Source: Shewanella fodinae (GTDB lineage: Bacteria; Pseudomonadota; Gammaproteobacteria; Enterobacterales; Shewanellaceae). From it: 64,000 nt of DNA. Below the pieces are notes generated by a model that did not search any database, was not told where the DNA came from, and saw only the letters and a program-made list of their open reading frames with translations. Where the stretch lies: positions 1 through 64,000 of the forward strand of contig NZ_BMXW01000010.1 in NCBI RefSeq assembly GCF_014651955.1, given 5' to 3'. Both the position numbers and the translations under genes were made by a program. Shown piece by piece: positions 17,473-28,507 of the stretch; within the stretch, counting starts at the first letter, position 1; each line of letters opens with the position of its first letter.

Positions 17473-18582
17473 TCAGTAGCCGGTAAGTTCCAAGTAGCCG
17501 ACGCCTTGCTGGCTACCGCTGATACTGATGGGGCCTTCCCAATACGCCACCGACAACGGCATGACCGCGTTGCGGTTGAGTGGGGTAATATCAAGCTGCA
17601 GTTGTTCGGTTGGCAGTGACAGCTGCCAGCTTACCGGGTAACGGCCACTTGCGGTCTGCTGCCAGTCAGTGGGGCGCATGTGAATATCCTTAGCACTCAG
17701 TGAGTGACTGCGGCCATCAGGGAACATCCGTTTGCCGCTATAAAAGGGTTTATCGTTTGTGTCACTTCCTCTTAGCTGGAACAGCATCAGGCATGAGCCA
17801 TCGTTAAGATGCAGCGCAAACCAGTCCCAGCCCTGCTGTTGCCGACTGAGAAATTCAGAACTCCATTCCCGATCTAACCAGGCAACACCACTTACATGTT
17901 GACTGTGTCCCTGATGTTGTACTTCACCGTCCACCTGAATAAACGGCTGGCTGTAATAGTAGGATGCCACCTTGCCATCGGCACTTTTGCGGCTATAGCC
18001 ATTATCGCCCTGTAAAATTAATGGCGCGTCGGCTGAAAGCCGCAGTTTATAAGCAAATTGCCTGTCTGTTACCGTGAGGGTGGCTGGCAGCAGTCCGTGA
18101 TTAGGGTTATTGGGGGCCGTCTGTGTCTGCCATTGCCAGTCATCCAGTTGTACCAACAACGGCGGCCCCGAAACCTGTGCTGGGGCTTGATCAGTTTGCA
18201 TGCCTCGCCCCCAACGTTCGGCGGTAAAATGCTGTGCCTTAAACGTTAGCGCGGCATGGGCCATATACAATTGATTACCGGCCCAAGGCGATGGATTTTC
18301 AGGCGCATCTGCCGACAGCGCAATGCGGAACTGAGTCCATTGCAGTCCCAGCTGGGTGCCGTCATCAGTGTGCAGATTGGCGGTGAGATACCACCATTCC
18401 TGACGAAACTTTGGGTGCGCCAAGTGATCGGTTGGAAAGGTAAGCGCCTTACCCGGCAATACCTGAGCGAAGCCGTTCTCAGCGCGGCCTAAAAGCTGCC
18501 CCATCGAGGTGGTTTTTGCTGCTGGGCTACAGCCGGTCAATAACAGCAGCGGTAACAGCCATAACCTTGGGTGTAGCTTCAT
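17473..18582 (-). CDS. attH: AttH-like lipoprotein (CrtC/lipocalin-like domain)
   Basis: Predicted lipoprotein of 369 residues; LLLTGC gives the lipobox after a short signal peptide (MKLHPRLWLLPLLLLTG). The rest is the AttH/CrtC-like beta-rich fold once called a carotenoid hydratase or predicted secreted hydrolase: FRQEWWYLTANLHTDDG near the start, YSRKSADG, then GVAWLDREWSS and GWDWFALHLNDG. AGGAGG lies four bases before the ATG at 18582, and this ATG overlaps the stop of the permease gene by four bases (ATGA). The family normally sits with an ABC exporter of the LolCDE/MacB kind. Its biochemical role is unsettled; handling of a lipid-like molecule is an inference. Confidence 0.85.
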   Translation of the reverse strand: MKLHPRLWLLPLLLLTGCSPAAKTTSMGQLLGRAENGFAQVLPGKALTFPTDHLAHPKFRQEWWYLTANLHTDDGTQLGLQWTQFRIALSADAPENPSPWAGNQLYMAHAALTFKAQHFTAERWGRGMQTDQAPAQVSGPPLLVQLDDWQWQTQTAPNNPNHGLLPATLTVTDRQFAYKLRLSADAPLILQGDNGYSRKSADGKVASYYYSQPFIQVDGEVQHQGHSQHVSGVAWLDREWSSEFLSRQQQGWDWFALHLNDGSCLMLFQLRGSDTNDKPFYSGKRMFPDGRSHSLSAKDIHMRPTDWQQTASGRYPVSWQLSLPTEQLQLDITPLNRNAVMPLSVAYWEGPISISGSQQGVGYLELTGY

Positions 18583-21107
18583 AGGACCTCCTGCTGCAGC
18601 GCCGACACCATTGAACGGCGGCTTTGCCAGTAGAGCGGCAAGATAACGGCCAGCAGGCAACAGCCCAATGACAGACCGACCACCCGCCAGTAAGCCAACC
18701 AGTCCCAATGCTGCATGATGGTCCAGCCAAACGCCTGCAAGGTCACCTTATGGATTAATAGATAGCCAAGAACGGCACCTAACGGCAGTGCCAATAGGCA
18801 AGTGATTAGCACTGCTAACAGGATTTGCCCGAGTAGCATCAGCCACAGCTGCTGCTGCGGGACACCGAGACTGCGTAAGATTGCCAGTGGCGCTTGTCTT
18901 GATTGGGTCAGCATTAATACGGCACTGAATAACCCCACGGCAGCCACCAGCAGTGTCAGGCTGTTCAGTACGAGGGTGATGCTAAAGGTTTTATTAAATA
19001 CCTTGAGGGCTTGGGTGCGGATTTTCTGCTGGCTGTAGATCTGTGCCGGGTTCAGTCCTAACGCTTGAGCAATTTGCTGACCAAGGTTATCGATGGCCGC
19101 TTGTCCCCCCGTAATGCCGCCCAGCGCCAGACTGTAAGGCGGCACTGGCAGTGATAGTTGCTGCCATAAGTGCTGTGCAATCAGCGCTTCGCCCTTGGGA
19201 TTACCATAATCGAAATACACGCCTGCTATGACGGTGTTGTGAGGATGTTGGCAACGACTGTCTTGGCACAGCCGGAGGTTATCCCCAACGTGCACCGCCA
19301 ATTTCAGCGCCAACGGCTCGCTGATAAAAATGCCATTCCCTGCTAATACCTGTTGCACCGCTTGGTGTTGTTTGGTCTGCCCGTCAGGCTGTTTAAACAC
19401 AGTGGTTTCGGCAATGGATGTTTCATCGCGGCTTAGCAGATTAACTGCCTGCACCGTATCACCGTTTGCCACATAATACGGTGACTGCCACTGGTAGTAA
19501 CGCGGCAGCTCAGGCGCATTGGCATCAAGATATTGCTGTAATGCGCTCATTTCGCCGCTACCTGGCCGAATATACAGGTCGGCATGCAATCGAGTATTCA
19601 GCCAGTTGCGCAACGTTTGATCAAAACTGCCCACCAACGTATTCATGGCAATATTGGCACATAGCGCCAGTAGTAACGCCATCATTGCCAGCGCCAGTGG
19701 CGCGGTCAGCTCTCGGGTTTCCGCAATCGCATAACGTGGCAGACCTGCGGGGGCTAATGGCGTCAACAAACTGAGACTGGTTTGCAATATCTGTGGTAGC
19801 AGCAGTGGCATGGCAACCGTAAGCAGCCCCATCAATGCTAGGCTCTGCGCATGTTCACGGCTGAATGGATACAGTACGGCAGTCAGCAATAGCAACATAA
19901 CGCCCGCTATAAACAGACGCTGATGAATGCGCCGATGCAGTTGCTGTTGTGCAAAACGTTGAGTGCCTTGGGCAATGCTACGCTGACACAGTTGCCAGTA
20001 AAGCGGTACGCAGGCCAATAAGGCTGCAATCAATGTTAGTCCTGCACCTTGCGTCAGCCAGGACCATTGCCAGTTGCCGGGTAACAGGGTGGCACCGTAA
20101 AGCTGTTCCAGGGTCACCGCTACCATGGGTTGCAACCAGTGGCTGAGCTGCAATGCTAACAAAAAGCCCATAAATGAGCCGATGCCAACCAGTAATAACA
20201 GCTCCAGTAACAGTGACAGCATCAATGCCCGACGACTAAGCCCCTGTTGCAGCAGTTGTAACATCAACCGTTGGCGCTTCATCAGGCTGTAGCGCACGCC
20301 GTTATAAGCAATGAACAGCCCCACTAAAAACGCCAACATCCCCATAGCATTCAGATTTAGGTGAAAACTGTGGGTAAGGTCGGTCAGCGCTTTGCCCTGA
20401 TCTTGTTCAGTGATCTGCAATCCGGCCAGCGGTAGTTCGCTTTGGGCCAACTGCTGCTTTAATTGGGCAGCATCACCAAACAGGGCGATATAACTTAAAC
20501 GCCCGGAAAGCTGCAGCAGCGGTTGCGCGACTGAAATATCCAGATATAAGCGATTTCCCAAATTTACGCTGTCGGGGAGTGACTCTACCTGCAATAACAG
20601 TCCCCCAAGGGAAAGTTGCGCTGGGGCATTATCGGTAAAGCCCATTGCTCGATACTGGCTGCGACTGACCAGTATTAAGGGGTGGCCGCTGAGCAATGCC
20701 GCCAGCGGTAGTTCAGCATCAATTGCTGGCCTTTGGTGTTGAAAACTACGTAAAGCCGCGACGATATCACTGCCATCAATCTGCCATTTACGGCCCTCTG
20801 TGTCCTCCATGGTGCCGCTGACCACGGGTAATGCAGTCATTCCGTGGCGTTTCAAGGCAAAGTACAGCGATTCGTCCAGCGTGGCGTCGCGTCCGCTGGC
20901 ACTGATAAATAGGCTCGCCTGTTGCGCCAGTGCTTCACCGGCATGCTGATAACTGTTGATGGCATTATTGTTGGTCGCTTTAACCCCTATCAGCAGGGTT
21001 ACCGCCAGCACGATCCCCAGCAGAATAGCACCCGCCTGTAGCGGTGCCTGACGATAGTGTGCCAGATAGACCCGTAACGCTCGCCAGCCAAGGTGCCAAT
21101 CATTCAT
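18579..21107 (-). CDS. Double FtsX-type ABC permease (AttF-AttG fusion)
   Basis: 842-residue inner membrane protein with two FtsX/MacB-type permease modules. Hydrophobic helices fall at about residues 20-40, 250-275, 300-330 and 350-380 for the first module, more near 410-510, and again around 715-820 for the second, with large periplasmic loops between. In classical att clusters the permeases AttF and AttG are separate; here one protein seems to carry both. The start ATG at 21107 overlaps the end of the ATPase gene by eight bases. It should pair with that ATPase and the AttH lipoprotein to move or extract an envelope substrate, as LolCDE-like systems do. Confidence 0.85.
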   Translation of the reverse strand: MNDWHLGWRALRVYLAHYRQAPLQAGAILLGIVLAVTLLIGVKATNNNAINSYQHAGEALAQQASLFISASGRDATLDESLYFALKRHGMTALPVVSGTMEDTEGRKWQIDGSDIVAALRSFQHQRPAIDAELPLAALLSGHPLILVSRSQYRAMGFTDNAPAQLSLGGLLLQVESLPDSVNLGNRLYLDISVAQPLLQLSGRLSYIALFGDAAQLKQQLAQSELPLAGLQITEQDQGKALTDLTHSFHLNLNAMGMLAFLVGLFIAYNGVRYSLMKRQRLMLQLLQQGLSRRALMLSLLLELLLLVGIGSFMGFLLALQLSHWLQPMVAVTLEQLYGATLLPGNWQWSWLTQGAGLTLIAALLACVPLYWQLCQRSIAQGTQRFAQQQLHRRIHQRLFIAGVMLLLLTAVLYPFSREHAQSLALMGLLTVAMPLLLPQILQTSLSLLTPLAPAGLPRYAIAETRELTAPLALAMMALLLALCANIAMNTLVGSFDQTLRNWLNTRLHADLYIRPGSGEMSALQQYLDANAPELPRYYQWQSPYYVANGDTVQAVNLLSRDETSIAETTVFKQPDGQTKQHQAVQQVLAGNGIFISEPLALKLAVHVGDNLRLCQDSRCQHPHNTVIAGVYFDYGNPKGEALIAQHLWQQLSLPVPPYSLALGGITGGQAAIDNLGQQIAQALGLNPAQIYSQQKIRTQALKVFNKTFSITLVLNSLTLLVAAVGLFSAVLMLTQSRQAPLAILRSLGVPQQQLWLMLLGQILLAVLITCLLALPLGAVLGYLLIHKVTLQAFGWTIMQHWDWLAYWRVVGLSLGCCLLAVILPLYWQSRRSMVSALQQEVL

Positions 21108-21780
21108 GGACTTTCCCCTGCTGCAGATGCCAGCGCCGTTGCATGTGGGCGGCGGCACCATCACTGTGGGTTACCATCAATATAGCGCTGCCGGCATCGG
21201 CGGCGAGCTTGCACAACAGTTGCATCACTTCTTCGGCGGCGTCAGCATCCAGGTTCCCTGTGGGTTCATCCGCCAGCAGCAGCGCCGGGCGATGCGCCAG
21301 CGCCCGAGCAATAGCAACCCGTTGTTGCTGACCGCCGGATAACTGTTCTACTGGGCGCCGTGCCAGTTCACTGATGGCCAGTTTTTGTAATAGATAATCA
21401 CACCAGTCGTTCCATTTTTGCCCAAGCAGTGACAACGGAAACAGCACATTGTCTCGCACGTTCAGGGGCGTCAGCAGATTGAATTGCTGAAATATCACCC
21501 CCAAATGCTGACGACGAAAACGGCTCCACTGCGGATCATGCCACTGGCGACAATCGGCGCCTTGTAATAATAATTGACCACTATCGGGATATTCAAAGCC
21601 GCCAATGATGTTGAGCAGCGTACTTTTACCACTGCCGCTGGGGCCGGTGAGGGCTACCGTCTCGGCTCGGTGGATCAGCAGCTCCAGGCTGTCAAGCACC
21701 AGATGGTACTGATCACCATCGTTAAATCCCTTGCGGATCTGTGAAAGTTGCACCAGCGGCGCTGGCTGGGAATCTGGCAT
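21100..21780 (-). CDS. attE: ABC transporter ATPase (AttE/LolD-like)
   Basis: 226-residue ATPase of the MacB/LolD group. Walker A GPSGSGKST, Q-loop in VIFQQFNLLTPLNVRDNV, signature LSGGQQQR, Walker B LLLADEPTGNLD and the His switch (VTHS) are all present. AAGGAAAG lies before the ATG at 21780. It is the first gene of a tightly overlapping three-gene operon: ATPase, fused permease, lipoprotein. LolD-type ATPases usually drive mechanotransmission across the periplasm rather than classical transport, and that is the likely mode here. Confidence 0.92.
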   Translation of the reverse strand: MPDSQPAPLVQLSQIRKGFNDGDQYHLVLDSLELLIHRAETVALTGPSGSGKSTLLNIIGGFEYPDSGQLLLQGADCRQWHDPQWSRFRRQHLGVIFQQFNLLTPLNVRDNVLFPLSLLGQKWNDWCDYLLQKLAISELARRPVEQLSGGQQQRVAIARALAHRPALLLADEPTGNLDADAAEEVMQLLCKLAADAGSAILMVTHSDGAAAHMQRRWHLQQGKVHE

Positions 21781-22093
21781 TTTCTTTCCTTGTCACTGCA
21801 ACCGTGGATGCAGCACTCTCGGTAGCGAGTTTATCTGCTGTTGCTGAAAACCCTTCTGTTCGAATGGCGCTTTAGGGTAGGTTTACTCAATGTTCGTTAT
21901 CTTGGCTAATATAAGAAAACGCTTTTTTGTCATTGAGTTATTAAGTTTATTAGCTGTTAAGTCGCTTGCGCAAGGGCTGACCTAGTGATTAAATAAATTC
22001 AGTTTGTCGCAGATGCGATGTGCCGTCTGTTGCTATTCATAAAAACACATCATCCCGCGGTAATGCGACCCAGCCAGGACAGGGAATTGCCAT
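21781..22093. other. Divergent promoter region between att operon and hybrid kinase
   Basis: 313 bases without a gene. It is A+T rich around 21890-21960 and must hold promoters for both directions, but I see no confident -35/-10 pair and no textbook operator. Confidence 0.4.
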
Positions 22094-25000
22094 ATGCCTG
22101 AGTTAGCCACCTTTCAAACCTTTCGTCACCGTATTATTTCCAATCTGGCGTTGCCACTTATTGTGATGATGACGCTGTTATGTGGCATCGCTGGCTGGAT
22201 AAATTATCAGGAAAAACAGCAAGCCTATTTTGCAGAGCTCCGGACTACTGCCCACAATGCTGCCCAAAAATTGCAGTTTTCCTTAAAGCTAGCGCAGTCC
22301 GATACCCAGACGCTGGCATCCAGTCTCGATAATTTTGATGATAAAGACCGTGCATTTCCGCCAAATTATCTCTATGCCATGTTGACAGAGCGGTTGGAGC
22401 GGTATCAGCAGTTTTATGGCTCTGCCATTGCGTTTCGTCAGGGCTTTTTTGGCGATGGCAAACGGTTTGCGCCTTATGCCTACCGCCGCGACAACAGTAT
22501 TGTCACCATGGATATTGGTATGGAGGCCTATGACTACACCGATGGCAACTGGGCGTGGTGGAGCGAGGCGCTGAAGCATCCCAAAGGCGTATGGACCGCC
22601 CCTTACTTTGACACCGGGGCTGGCAATACGCTGATGATTACCTTTTCACAGCCCTTTGGCAGTGAGGCTAACTGGTTTGGCGTGGTTACGACGGATTTGG
22701 CGTTATCATCCTTACCTGAGCGTCTTGGCGTTGCGGCAGATCAGTTATTGGTTGTGGACGACAACAGTATGTTGATCTACCGCCCTGGTGCCAGTCTTAC
22801 GGAACAGATATCTCTGAAAGACTGGCTGAGCCCAAACAGCAATACCGACCTAAAAGCACTGACAAGCGCACAGAGTCATGAAGTACAACTGACTGACAAA
22901 GATAATGTTGTTTATCTTGCCAGTATTGTGTCGGTTGAACCCCTGGGATGGCATGTGGTGGTGCTGACACCGGAACAGCATCTATTAACCGCCGTGCTGG
23001 GGGATTCCGCCTACCTGACATTTGTTTTGTTGGGGGTGATCCTGCTGCTACTGATAAACAGCGTGTATACCGCCAGACGACTGACCCAACCATTGGAGAA
23101 TTTGGCACAGGGCATTGAAGCTTTCAGTCAAGGAAAGTTGCTGCGATTGGCACCGCCTACACCCAAAACCGTGTTGGAGGTTGCTAGCCTTAGCAGAAAA
23201 TTCAATGAGCTCGCCGACGCGCTGCAACAGCGAGAACAGGCATTGCTGGATTCCCGCGGCAACCGATTTGCCAGTCTTATTGATGGCATGAGTGACAAGT
23301 CGTTTTACTGTTCAATGGCACCTGATGGCCAATTAGTGCATGTGAGCGATGGGGTGGAAAAGGTGCTGGGCATCAACCCCGATACGCTCAAGCGGAAATA
23401 CCAACGTTTGTTTTCCAGCAGTGCTATCAATGAGCAGAACTGGCATTACATGGAGCTGGCGTTGCAGGGGCAAACGGTACCGCCACATCAGGTGGAAATG
23501 CAGTCTGCCAGCGGACAATTGCGGCGCTTGGACGTATTTATGCAGCCTTTCATCGATGAACACGGGTTGGTTGTGTCAGTGGAGATGCTGTTCAACGATG
23601 TCACCGAACAGTTTTCGGCGGCAGCCTGGTCTAAAGCAGTGTTGGAAGCGGCGCCAGAGGCCATGCTTATCGTCGATGAAGACAGCCATATTATTTATAG
23701 CAACAGTCGCTGCCAGGAGCTGTTTGGATACAGTGCCGCTGAAATGTTGCAACTGGCGGTGGAAAACCTCATCCCCGAGCAATTTCGAGAAGCGCACCAA
23801 CGCTTCAGTAAAAACTTTGTTGTGGGCGACAGTAACCGCACTATGGGCAGTGAACACACCTTCCCGGCGTTACGGGCAGACGGTAAGACATTTCCGGCAC
23901 AAGTTGCTTTGAGTCATCTGCCATTAGCCATGGATGGGAAGCATCAAACGGCCGCATCTATTCGTGATATGACTGAGCAACTGGCGGTGGAGAAAAAAAT
24001 TCGCGACAGCGAAAGCCGTTTCCGTGGGCTGGTATCCAATGTTCCCGGTGCGATTTATCGGATCCGTATTGAGGACGATTGGGTCCTCGAATATATCAGT
24101 GATCATATTGCCGATATCAGTGGCTATCCGGCGGCGACCTTTATTGAAAACGAGCGTCGTGCCTATCGCACCATTATTCTCGACGAGGACATGCCTAAGC
24201 GCGCCGATGCCATCAATGCCGCCTTGGTTGAGCAACGTCCGATTGATGTGGAATATCGGATCCGTCACCGAGATGGCAGTATTCGCTGGATCCACGAGAA
24301 AGCTAAAGCGGCTTACGACGACCAAGGCGAAGCGAAATGGTTTGATGGCAGTCTCAACGACATCACCGACAGCAAACTGGCTCAGGAGCGACTGCGCCAA
24401 TCACAGGAACAGCTGGAAACCATTACCGAATCGGTGCCCAGCACGGTATATCAGTTGCTGTGGCGTGATGGTCAAACCAGCCGCTTTACCTTCTTGTCTA
24501 CAGCGGCGGTGATAACGCTCGGGTTGCCTCGGCAGGAAGTGATGGACAACTTTAATATCGCTGCCGAGCGTATTCCAGACGAGGAACGCCGCGAGTTACT
24601 GGAATTGCTAAGTGGCAGTCGCGGTTTGCAATGGAGCGCCACCTTCCGTTATCAGTATCCGTCCGGTGGCGTGCGCTGGTTAGAAGCCGGGGCCAGAGGT
24701 TTGGCGCAACCCGAAGGTATTCTGTGGAACGGTTATCTGATGGATATCAGTGATCGTAAACAGATGGAACGCGAGATGGCGCAGCGCGAAGCGCATTTCC
24801 GGGCGCTGTTTGATAACGCGGCCATCGGTATCGTCAATCTCGATGAACAGGGCATGATTGTTGATTGTAATGACTGTTTCTGCCATTACATGGCCAGCAC
24901 TCCAGAAGTGCTAAAACGTAAACTCATCGGGGATTTGCTGCTACCGGAACAGCGGCAGGAGGCAATCGCGGCATTCGAGTCGCTGGTCAATGGGCAGCAG

Positions 25001-27340
25001 CAGAGCATCGCAGTTGAGTGGCGATTGCTGGATGCCAACGGTAACACTATGTGGGCGGCGGTTAATGCCACCTTGTTGCAAAAACAACTGAATGGCAATA
25101 ATTCGGTGGTGCTGGCAGTGGCTAATATCACTAACTTGAAACAGCTGTCAGAAGAGCTACTTACTGCCAAAGATGCCGCAGATGCTGCCAGCCGTGCCAA
25201 GAGTGATTTTCTGGCAAACATGTCGCATGAGATCCGCACCCCAATGAACGCCATTATCGGCATGTCACAACTGTGTCTGCAGACCACGCTGGACAGTAAG
25301 CAGCGTGACTATGTTGAGAAAATTGAGCGGGCGTCACAGTCGCTCCTGGGGATCATTAACGACATTCTCGATTTCTCCAAGATAGAAGCCGGGAAACTGC
25401 AAATGGAATCGGTGCCGTTCCAATTGGATACTATTCTCGAAGATCTGGCCGATATGTTTGCAGTGCGGGCGCTAGATAAACAATTGGAATTGCTGTTTTC
25501 AGTCGCGCCTAATGTGCCCACACAGTTGGAGGGCGACCCGTTACGACTGAATCAGATCCTGATAAATCTCATCGGCAACGCCATCAAATTCACCGAACAG
25601 GGCGAAGTGGAACTGTCAATCAATCAGTTGCAGCAGCAAGACGATGAAGTAGTGCTGCGTTTTGCTGTGCGTGATACCGGGATAGGGTTGACCCGTGAAC
25701 AGCAACAGAAACTGTTCCGCTCTTTCAGTCAGGCCGACAGCTCCACGACCCGTAAATATGGCGGAACTGGCCTCGGACTGGCGATAAGTCGGCAGTTGGT
25801 GGAATTGATGGGCGGCGAAATTGGGGTCGAGAGCCTGTATGGCAACGGTAGCACCTTCTTTTTTACCGCGAGACTGAAAGTTGCTGATAACTGCAGTATT
25901 AAAGTGGCGCAGGAGCTAGAAGGGATGCAACTGCTGGTGGTGGATGATAACGCTACCGCCCGCGATATTATGCGTACCACGCTAGAAAGCATGGGATTTC
26001 ATGTCGACACTGCACGTAGCGGGGCGGAAGCCTTAAAGAAATTTTCCGAGAAACGCTATGGCCTAGCGCTGGTGGATTGGAAAATGCCGGGAATGGATGG
26101 CATTGAAACCTCGCAGCAGCTGAGCAAGCTGGATAACAGTACGTTGATCATTATGATTTCGGCTCATGCTAGCAGTGATTTCATCGGCCAATTGTCTAGT
26201 TATGGCATCAGTGGTTATGTGGCGAAACCAGTGAGCGCCTCGAGGTTGCTGGACAGCATCATGCTGGCATTGGGCAAGGGCGGCAGTTTGCCAGTGAAGC
26301 GTCGCCCCAGCACTCTTGATAGCCAATTATTACAGCAATTGCGTGGTAAACGGGTATTGCTGGTTGAAGATAATGAAATGAATCAAGAAGTTGCCAGCGA
26401 GTTTCTGGCACAGGTCGGGATAGTCTTGACCTTGGCAGAAAACGGTCAGCAAGCGTTGCAGCAATTACAGCAACAGCCCTTTGATTTGGTACTGATGGAT
26501 TGTCAAATGCCCGTTATGGATGGCTATCAGGCAACCCGTGAACTGCGAAAAATTGATGGGTTACAGCAGCTTCCTGTGGTAGCCATGACCGCCAACGCCA
26601 TGGCTGGTGACCGGGAAAAATGCTTGGCCGCAGGCATGAATGACCATATCTCCAAACCCATCGAAGTGAATTTGCTGTACAACGTACTGTTGCAGTATCT
26701 CGGCGATGGTTCGCCGTCAGGTGTTTCCGTGTCGGCTGGCGAAACCGTAGTGATTGCTTGGCCGGAACATCCCTTGTTGGATGTTGATCGTGGTCTACAG
26801 TTGGTCCAGAACTCGGAACGACTCTATCGTCGAATCTTTGAACGTTTCAGTCAGGGGCAGGCACAGGTCGTTGATAAAATTCGTAAAGCGCTAGCGCATG
26901 ATGACCAAGAAACGGCCGTGCGTTTGGCTCATACCCTTAAAGGCGTTGCCGGTAATCTGGTCTGCGAGCCGCTAGTTGCGCTGGCACGTACCCTGGAAGC
27001 GCAACTGCAGCAGCAACAGGATTGTGAGGAGACACTACAACAGACTCAGGTGCTGGTAGATGAACTGGTTGAAGCTATCGGACGTTGGCAGCAGCTCGCC
27101 AGCACTACCGACTCGGATGCAGCAGAACTACTCGCACCAGAGGTGTTAAAACAGGAATTACAACAGTTGCTATTGCTGCTGGAAGATGCCGACGCTGCCG
27201 CTGTTCCGCAGTTGCAAAAACTTCGGGGACGAGTGGAAACGCAACTTTGGCAACAGTTACAGCAAGTCAACACTATGGTGGCTAATTATCGTTTTGACGA
27301 GGCGCAGACGCTGGTGCAGTCGTTGTTACAGCAACTGTAG
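22094..27340 (+). CDS. Multi-PAS hybrid histidine kinase with two receivers and an HPt domain
   Basis: 1748-residue membrane sensor. Order: membrane helix near residues 15-35, periplasmic Cache-like domain to about 300, second helix near 305-328, HAMP, five PAS domains between about 390 and 1020, HisKA with His1045 ([11 protein letters not shown]), HATPase (GTGLGLAIS), receiver 1 with Asp1328 ([10 protein letters not shown]), receiver 2 with Asp1469 ([10 protein letters not shown]), and an HPt domain with His1613 (AHTLKG). All phosphoacceptors are present, so a complete His-Asp-His relay is possible. AGGGA precedes the ATG. The next gene, 62 bases on, is a REC/HD-GYP protein that is the natural output partner. 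The ligand is unknown. Similar BarA-like kinases control lifestyle switches. Confidence 0.93.
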   Translation: MPELATFQTFRHRIISNLALPLIVMMTLLCGIAGWINYQEKQQAYFAELRTTAHNAAQKLQFSLKLAQSDTQTLASSLDNFDDKDRAFPPNYLYAMLTERLERYQQFYGSAIAFRQGFFGDGKRFAPYAYRRDNSIVTMDIGMEAYDYTDGNWAWWSEALKHPKGVWTAPYFDTGAGNTLMITFSQPFGSEANWFGVVTTDLALSSLPERLGVAADQLLVVDDNSMLIYRPGASLTEQISLKDWLSPNSNTDLKALTSAQSHEVQLTDKDNVVYLASIVSVEPLGWHVVVLTPEQHLLTAVLGDSAYLTFVLLGVILLLLINSVYTARRLTQPLENLAQGIEAFSQGKLLRLAPPTPKTVLEVASLSRKFNELADALQQREQALLDSRGNRFASLIDGMSDKSFYCSMAPDGQLVHVSDGVEKVLGINPDTLKRKYQRLFSSSAINEQNWHYMELALQGQTVPPHQVEMQSASGQLRRLDVFMQPFIDEHGLVVSVEMLFNDVTEQFSAAAWSKAVLEAAPEAMLIVDEDSHIIYSNSRCQELFGYSAAEMLQLAVENLIPEQFREAHQRFSKNFVVGDSNRTMGSEHTFPALRADGKTFPAQVALSHLPLAMDGKHQTAASIRDMTEQLAVEKKIRDSESRFRGLVSNVPGAIYRIRIEDDWVLEYISDHIADISGYPAATFIENERRAYRTIILDEDMPKRADAINAALVEQRPIDVEYRIRHRDGSIRWIHEKAKAAYDDQGEAKWFDGSLNDITDSKLAQERLRQSQEQLETITESVPSTVYQLLWRDGQTSRFTFLSTAAVITLGLPRQEVMDNFNIAAERIPDEERRELLELLSGSRGLQWSATFRYQYPSGGVRWLEAGARGLAQPEGILWNGYLMDISDRKQMEREMAQREAHFRALFDNAAIGIVNLDEQGMIVDCNDCFCHYMASTPEVLKRKLIGDLLLPEQRQEAIAAFESLVNGQQQSIAVEWRLLDANGNTMWAAVNATLLQKQLNGNNSVVLAVANITNLKQLSEELLTAKDAADAASRAKSDFLANMSHEIRTPMNAIIGMSQLCLQTTLDSKQRDYVEKIERASQSLLGIINDILDFSKIEAGKLQMESVPFQLDTILEDLADMFAVRALDKQLELLFSVAPNVPTQLEGDPLRLNQILINLIGNAIKFTEQGEVELSINQLQQQDDEVVLRFAVRDTGIGLTREQQQKLFRSFSQADSSTTRKYGGTGLGLAISRQLVELMGGEIGVESLYGNGSTFFFTARLKVADNCSIKVAQELEGMQLLVVDDNATARDIMRTTLESMGFHVDTARSGAEALKKFSEKRYGLALVDWKMPGMDGIETSQQLSKLDNSTLIIMISAHASSDFIGQLSSYGISGYVAKPVSASRLLDSIMLALGKGGSLPVKRRPSTLDSQLLQQLRGKRVLLVEDNEMNQEVASEFLAQVGIVLTLAENGQQALQQLQQQPFDLVLMDCQMPVMDGYQATRELRKIDGLQQLPVVAMTANAMAGDREKCLAAGMNDHISKPIEVNLLYNVLLQYLGDGSPSGVSVSAGETVVIAWPEHPLLDVDRGLQLVQNSERLYRRIFERFSQGQAQVVDKIRKALAHDDQETAVRLAHTLKGVAGNLVCEPLVALARTLEAQLQQQQDCEETLQQTQVLVDELVEAIGRWQQLASTTDSDAAELLAPEVLKQELQQLLLLLEDADAAAVPQLQKLRGRVETQLWQQLQQVNTMVANYRFDEAQTLVQSLLQQL

Positions 27341-27402
27341 GACTATACTTTGAACCTGAGTTTTGCCGGTGAGCCCGACAAGCGCATAAGGGAGATATTG
27401 AA

Positions 27403-28437
27403 ATGGAACAGGCAAGCATCTTAGTGGTGGATGACACGCCGGAAAACATCGATATTCTGGTGGGAATACTCGGCAGCGAATACAAGCTCAGAGTTGCCAT
27501 CGATGGCCCTAAAGCGCTGACTGTGGCCAAACGTAATCCCCCAGATCTTATTTTGCTGGATGTGATGATGCCAGGTATGAACGGCTATGAAGTGTGCAGC
27601 GAATTGAAAAAAGATCCGCTCACCGCCCATATTCCAGTGATTTTTGTGACGGCACTATCGGAAGCTGCCGACGAGACCCAGGGGTTTAAGCTTGGTGCCG
27701 TGGATTACATCACTAAGCCAGTCAGCGCACCGATTGTGCAGGCGCGAGTGAAAAATCATCTGGCACTCTATGATCAAAAACGTTTACTGGAACAGCAAGT
27801 GCGGGAACGTACCCATGAGTTGCGTGAAACCCGGCTGGAGATTATCCGCCGTTTAGGCCGTGCAGCCGAGTACAAGGATAACGAAACCGGCTTACATGTA
27901 ATTCGCATGAGCAATTATGCCCGGTTATTGGCCGTGCAGTTAGGGTTGCCGGAACGGTTTTGTGAACTGGTTTACAATGCTGCGCCCATGCATGACATTG
28001 GTAAAATCGGCATCCCTGATGCGGTGCTACGTAAACCGGGAAAGCTGGATGCAGAGGAGTGGGCGCTGATGCAGCGGCACGCTGAATTTGGCGCGGAAAT
28101 TATTGGTGAACACCCAGATCCCTTACTGCAACTGTCGCGCAGTATCGCGCTGACGCATCACGAAAAATGGGACGGCAGTGGTTATCCTAAGGGACTGGCG
28201 GGCGAGGCTATCCCTATCGAAGGCCGGATTGTGGCTGTGGCGGATGTATTTGATGCACTGACATCGGTTCGACCTTACAAACAGGCATGGAGCACTGCCG
28301 ACGCTATGGCCTATATTGAAGAGCAGGCAGGCAAACATTTCGATCCTGAGCTGGTGCGTCAGTTTCTGCAGATTTTGCCGCAGATCAACGACGTCCGTGA
28401 GCAATATCCAGAGACGGCTTTGCATAGCGAAGGTTGA
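27403..28437 (+). CDS. REC/HD-GYP response regulator (c-di-GMP phosphodiesterase)
   Basis: 344-residue two-domain regulator. The N-terminal receiver has acidic DD in VVDDTPEN, phosphoacceptor Asp53 (LLDVMMPGM) and the conserved Lys in ITKPVS. After a coiled linker (about 130-150), the HD-GYP domain starts near residue 155: His197-Asp198 in MHDIGKIGIPD and the signature HHEKWDGSGYPKGL. HD-GYP proteins of this RpfG-like layout hydrolyse c-di-GMP to GMP. It follows the large hybrid kinase by 62 bases in the same direction, with a likely site GGGAGA before the ATG, so the two probably form a phosphorelay-controlled phosphodiesterase unit. The terminator at 28478-28499 closes the operon. Confidence 0.94.
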   Translation: MEQASILVVDDTPENIDILVGILGSEYKLRVAIDGPKALTVAKRNPPDLILLDVMMPGMNGYEVCSELKKDPLTAHIPVIFVTALSEAADETQGFKLGAVDYITKPVSAPIVQARVKNHLALYDQKRLLEQQVRERTHELRETRLEIIRRLGRAAEYKDNETGLHVIRMSNYARLLAVQLGLPERFCELVYNAAPMHDIGKIGIPDAVLRKPGKLDAEEWALMQRHAEFGAEIIGEHPDPLLQLSRSIALTHHEKWDGSGYPKGLAGEAIPIEGRIVAVADVFDALTSVRPYKQAWSTADAMAYIEEQAGKHFDPELVRQFLQILPQINDVREQYPETALHSEG

Positions 28438-28477
28438 TACAGAGTGGTTCTTGCAAAGTGTACATCTTGCAAACAAC

Positions 28478-28499
28478 AAGGGCGTCATGTGACGCCCTT
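28478..28499. terminator. Bidirectional terminator (HD-GYP gene / ygfZ)
   Basis: Perfect AAGGGCGTCA/TGACGCCCTT stem with a two-base centre, between convergent genes. Confidence 0.85.
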
Positions 28500-28507
28500 T
28501 ACGTTGG

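Noticed and set aside
23349..24512. Alternative-frame ORFs within the hybrid kinase
   Set aside because: The kinase frame is continuous with recognised domains throughout, so these are shadows.
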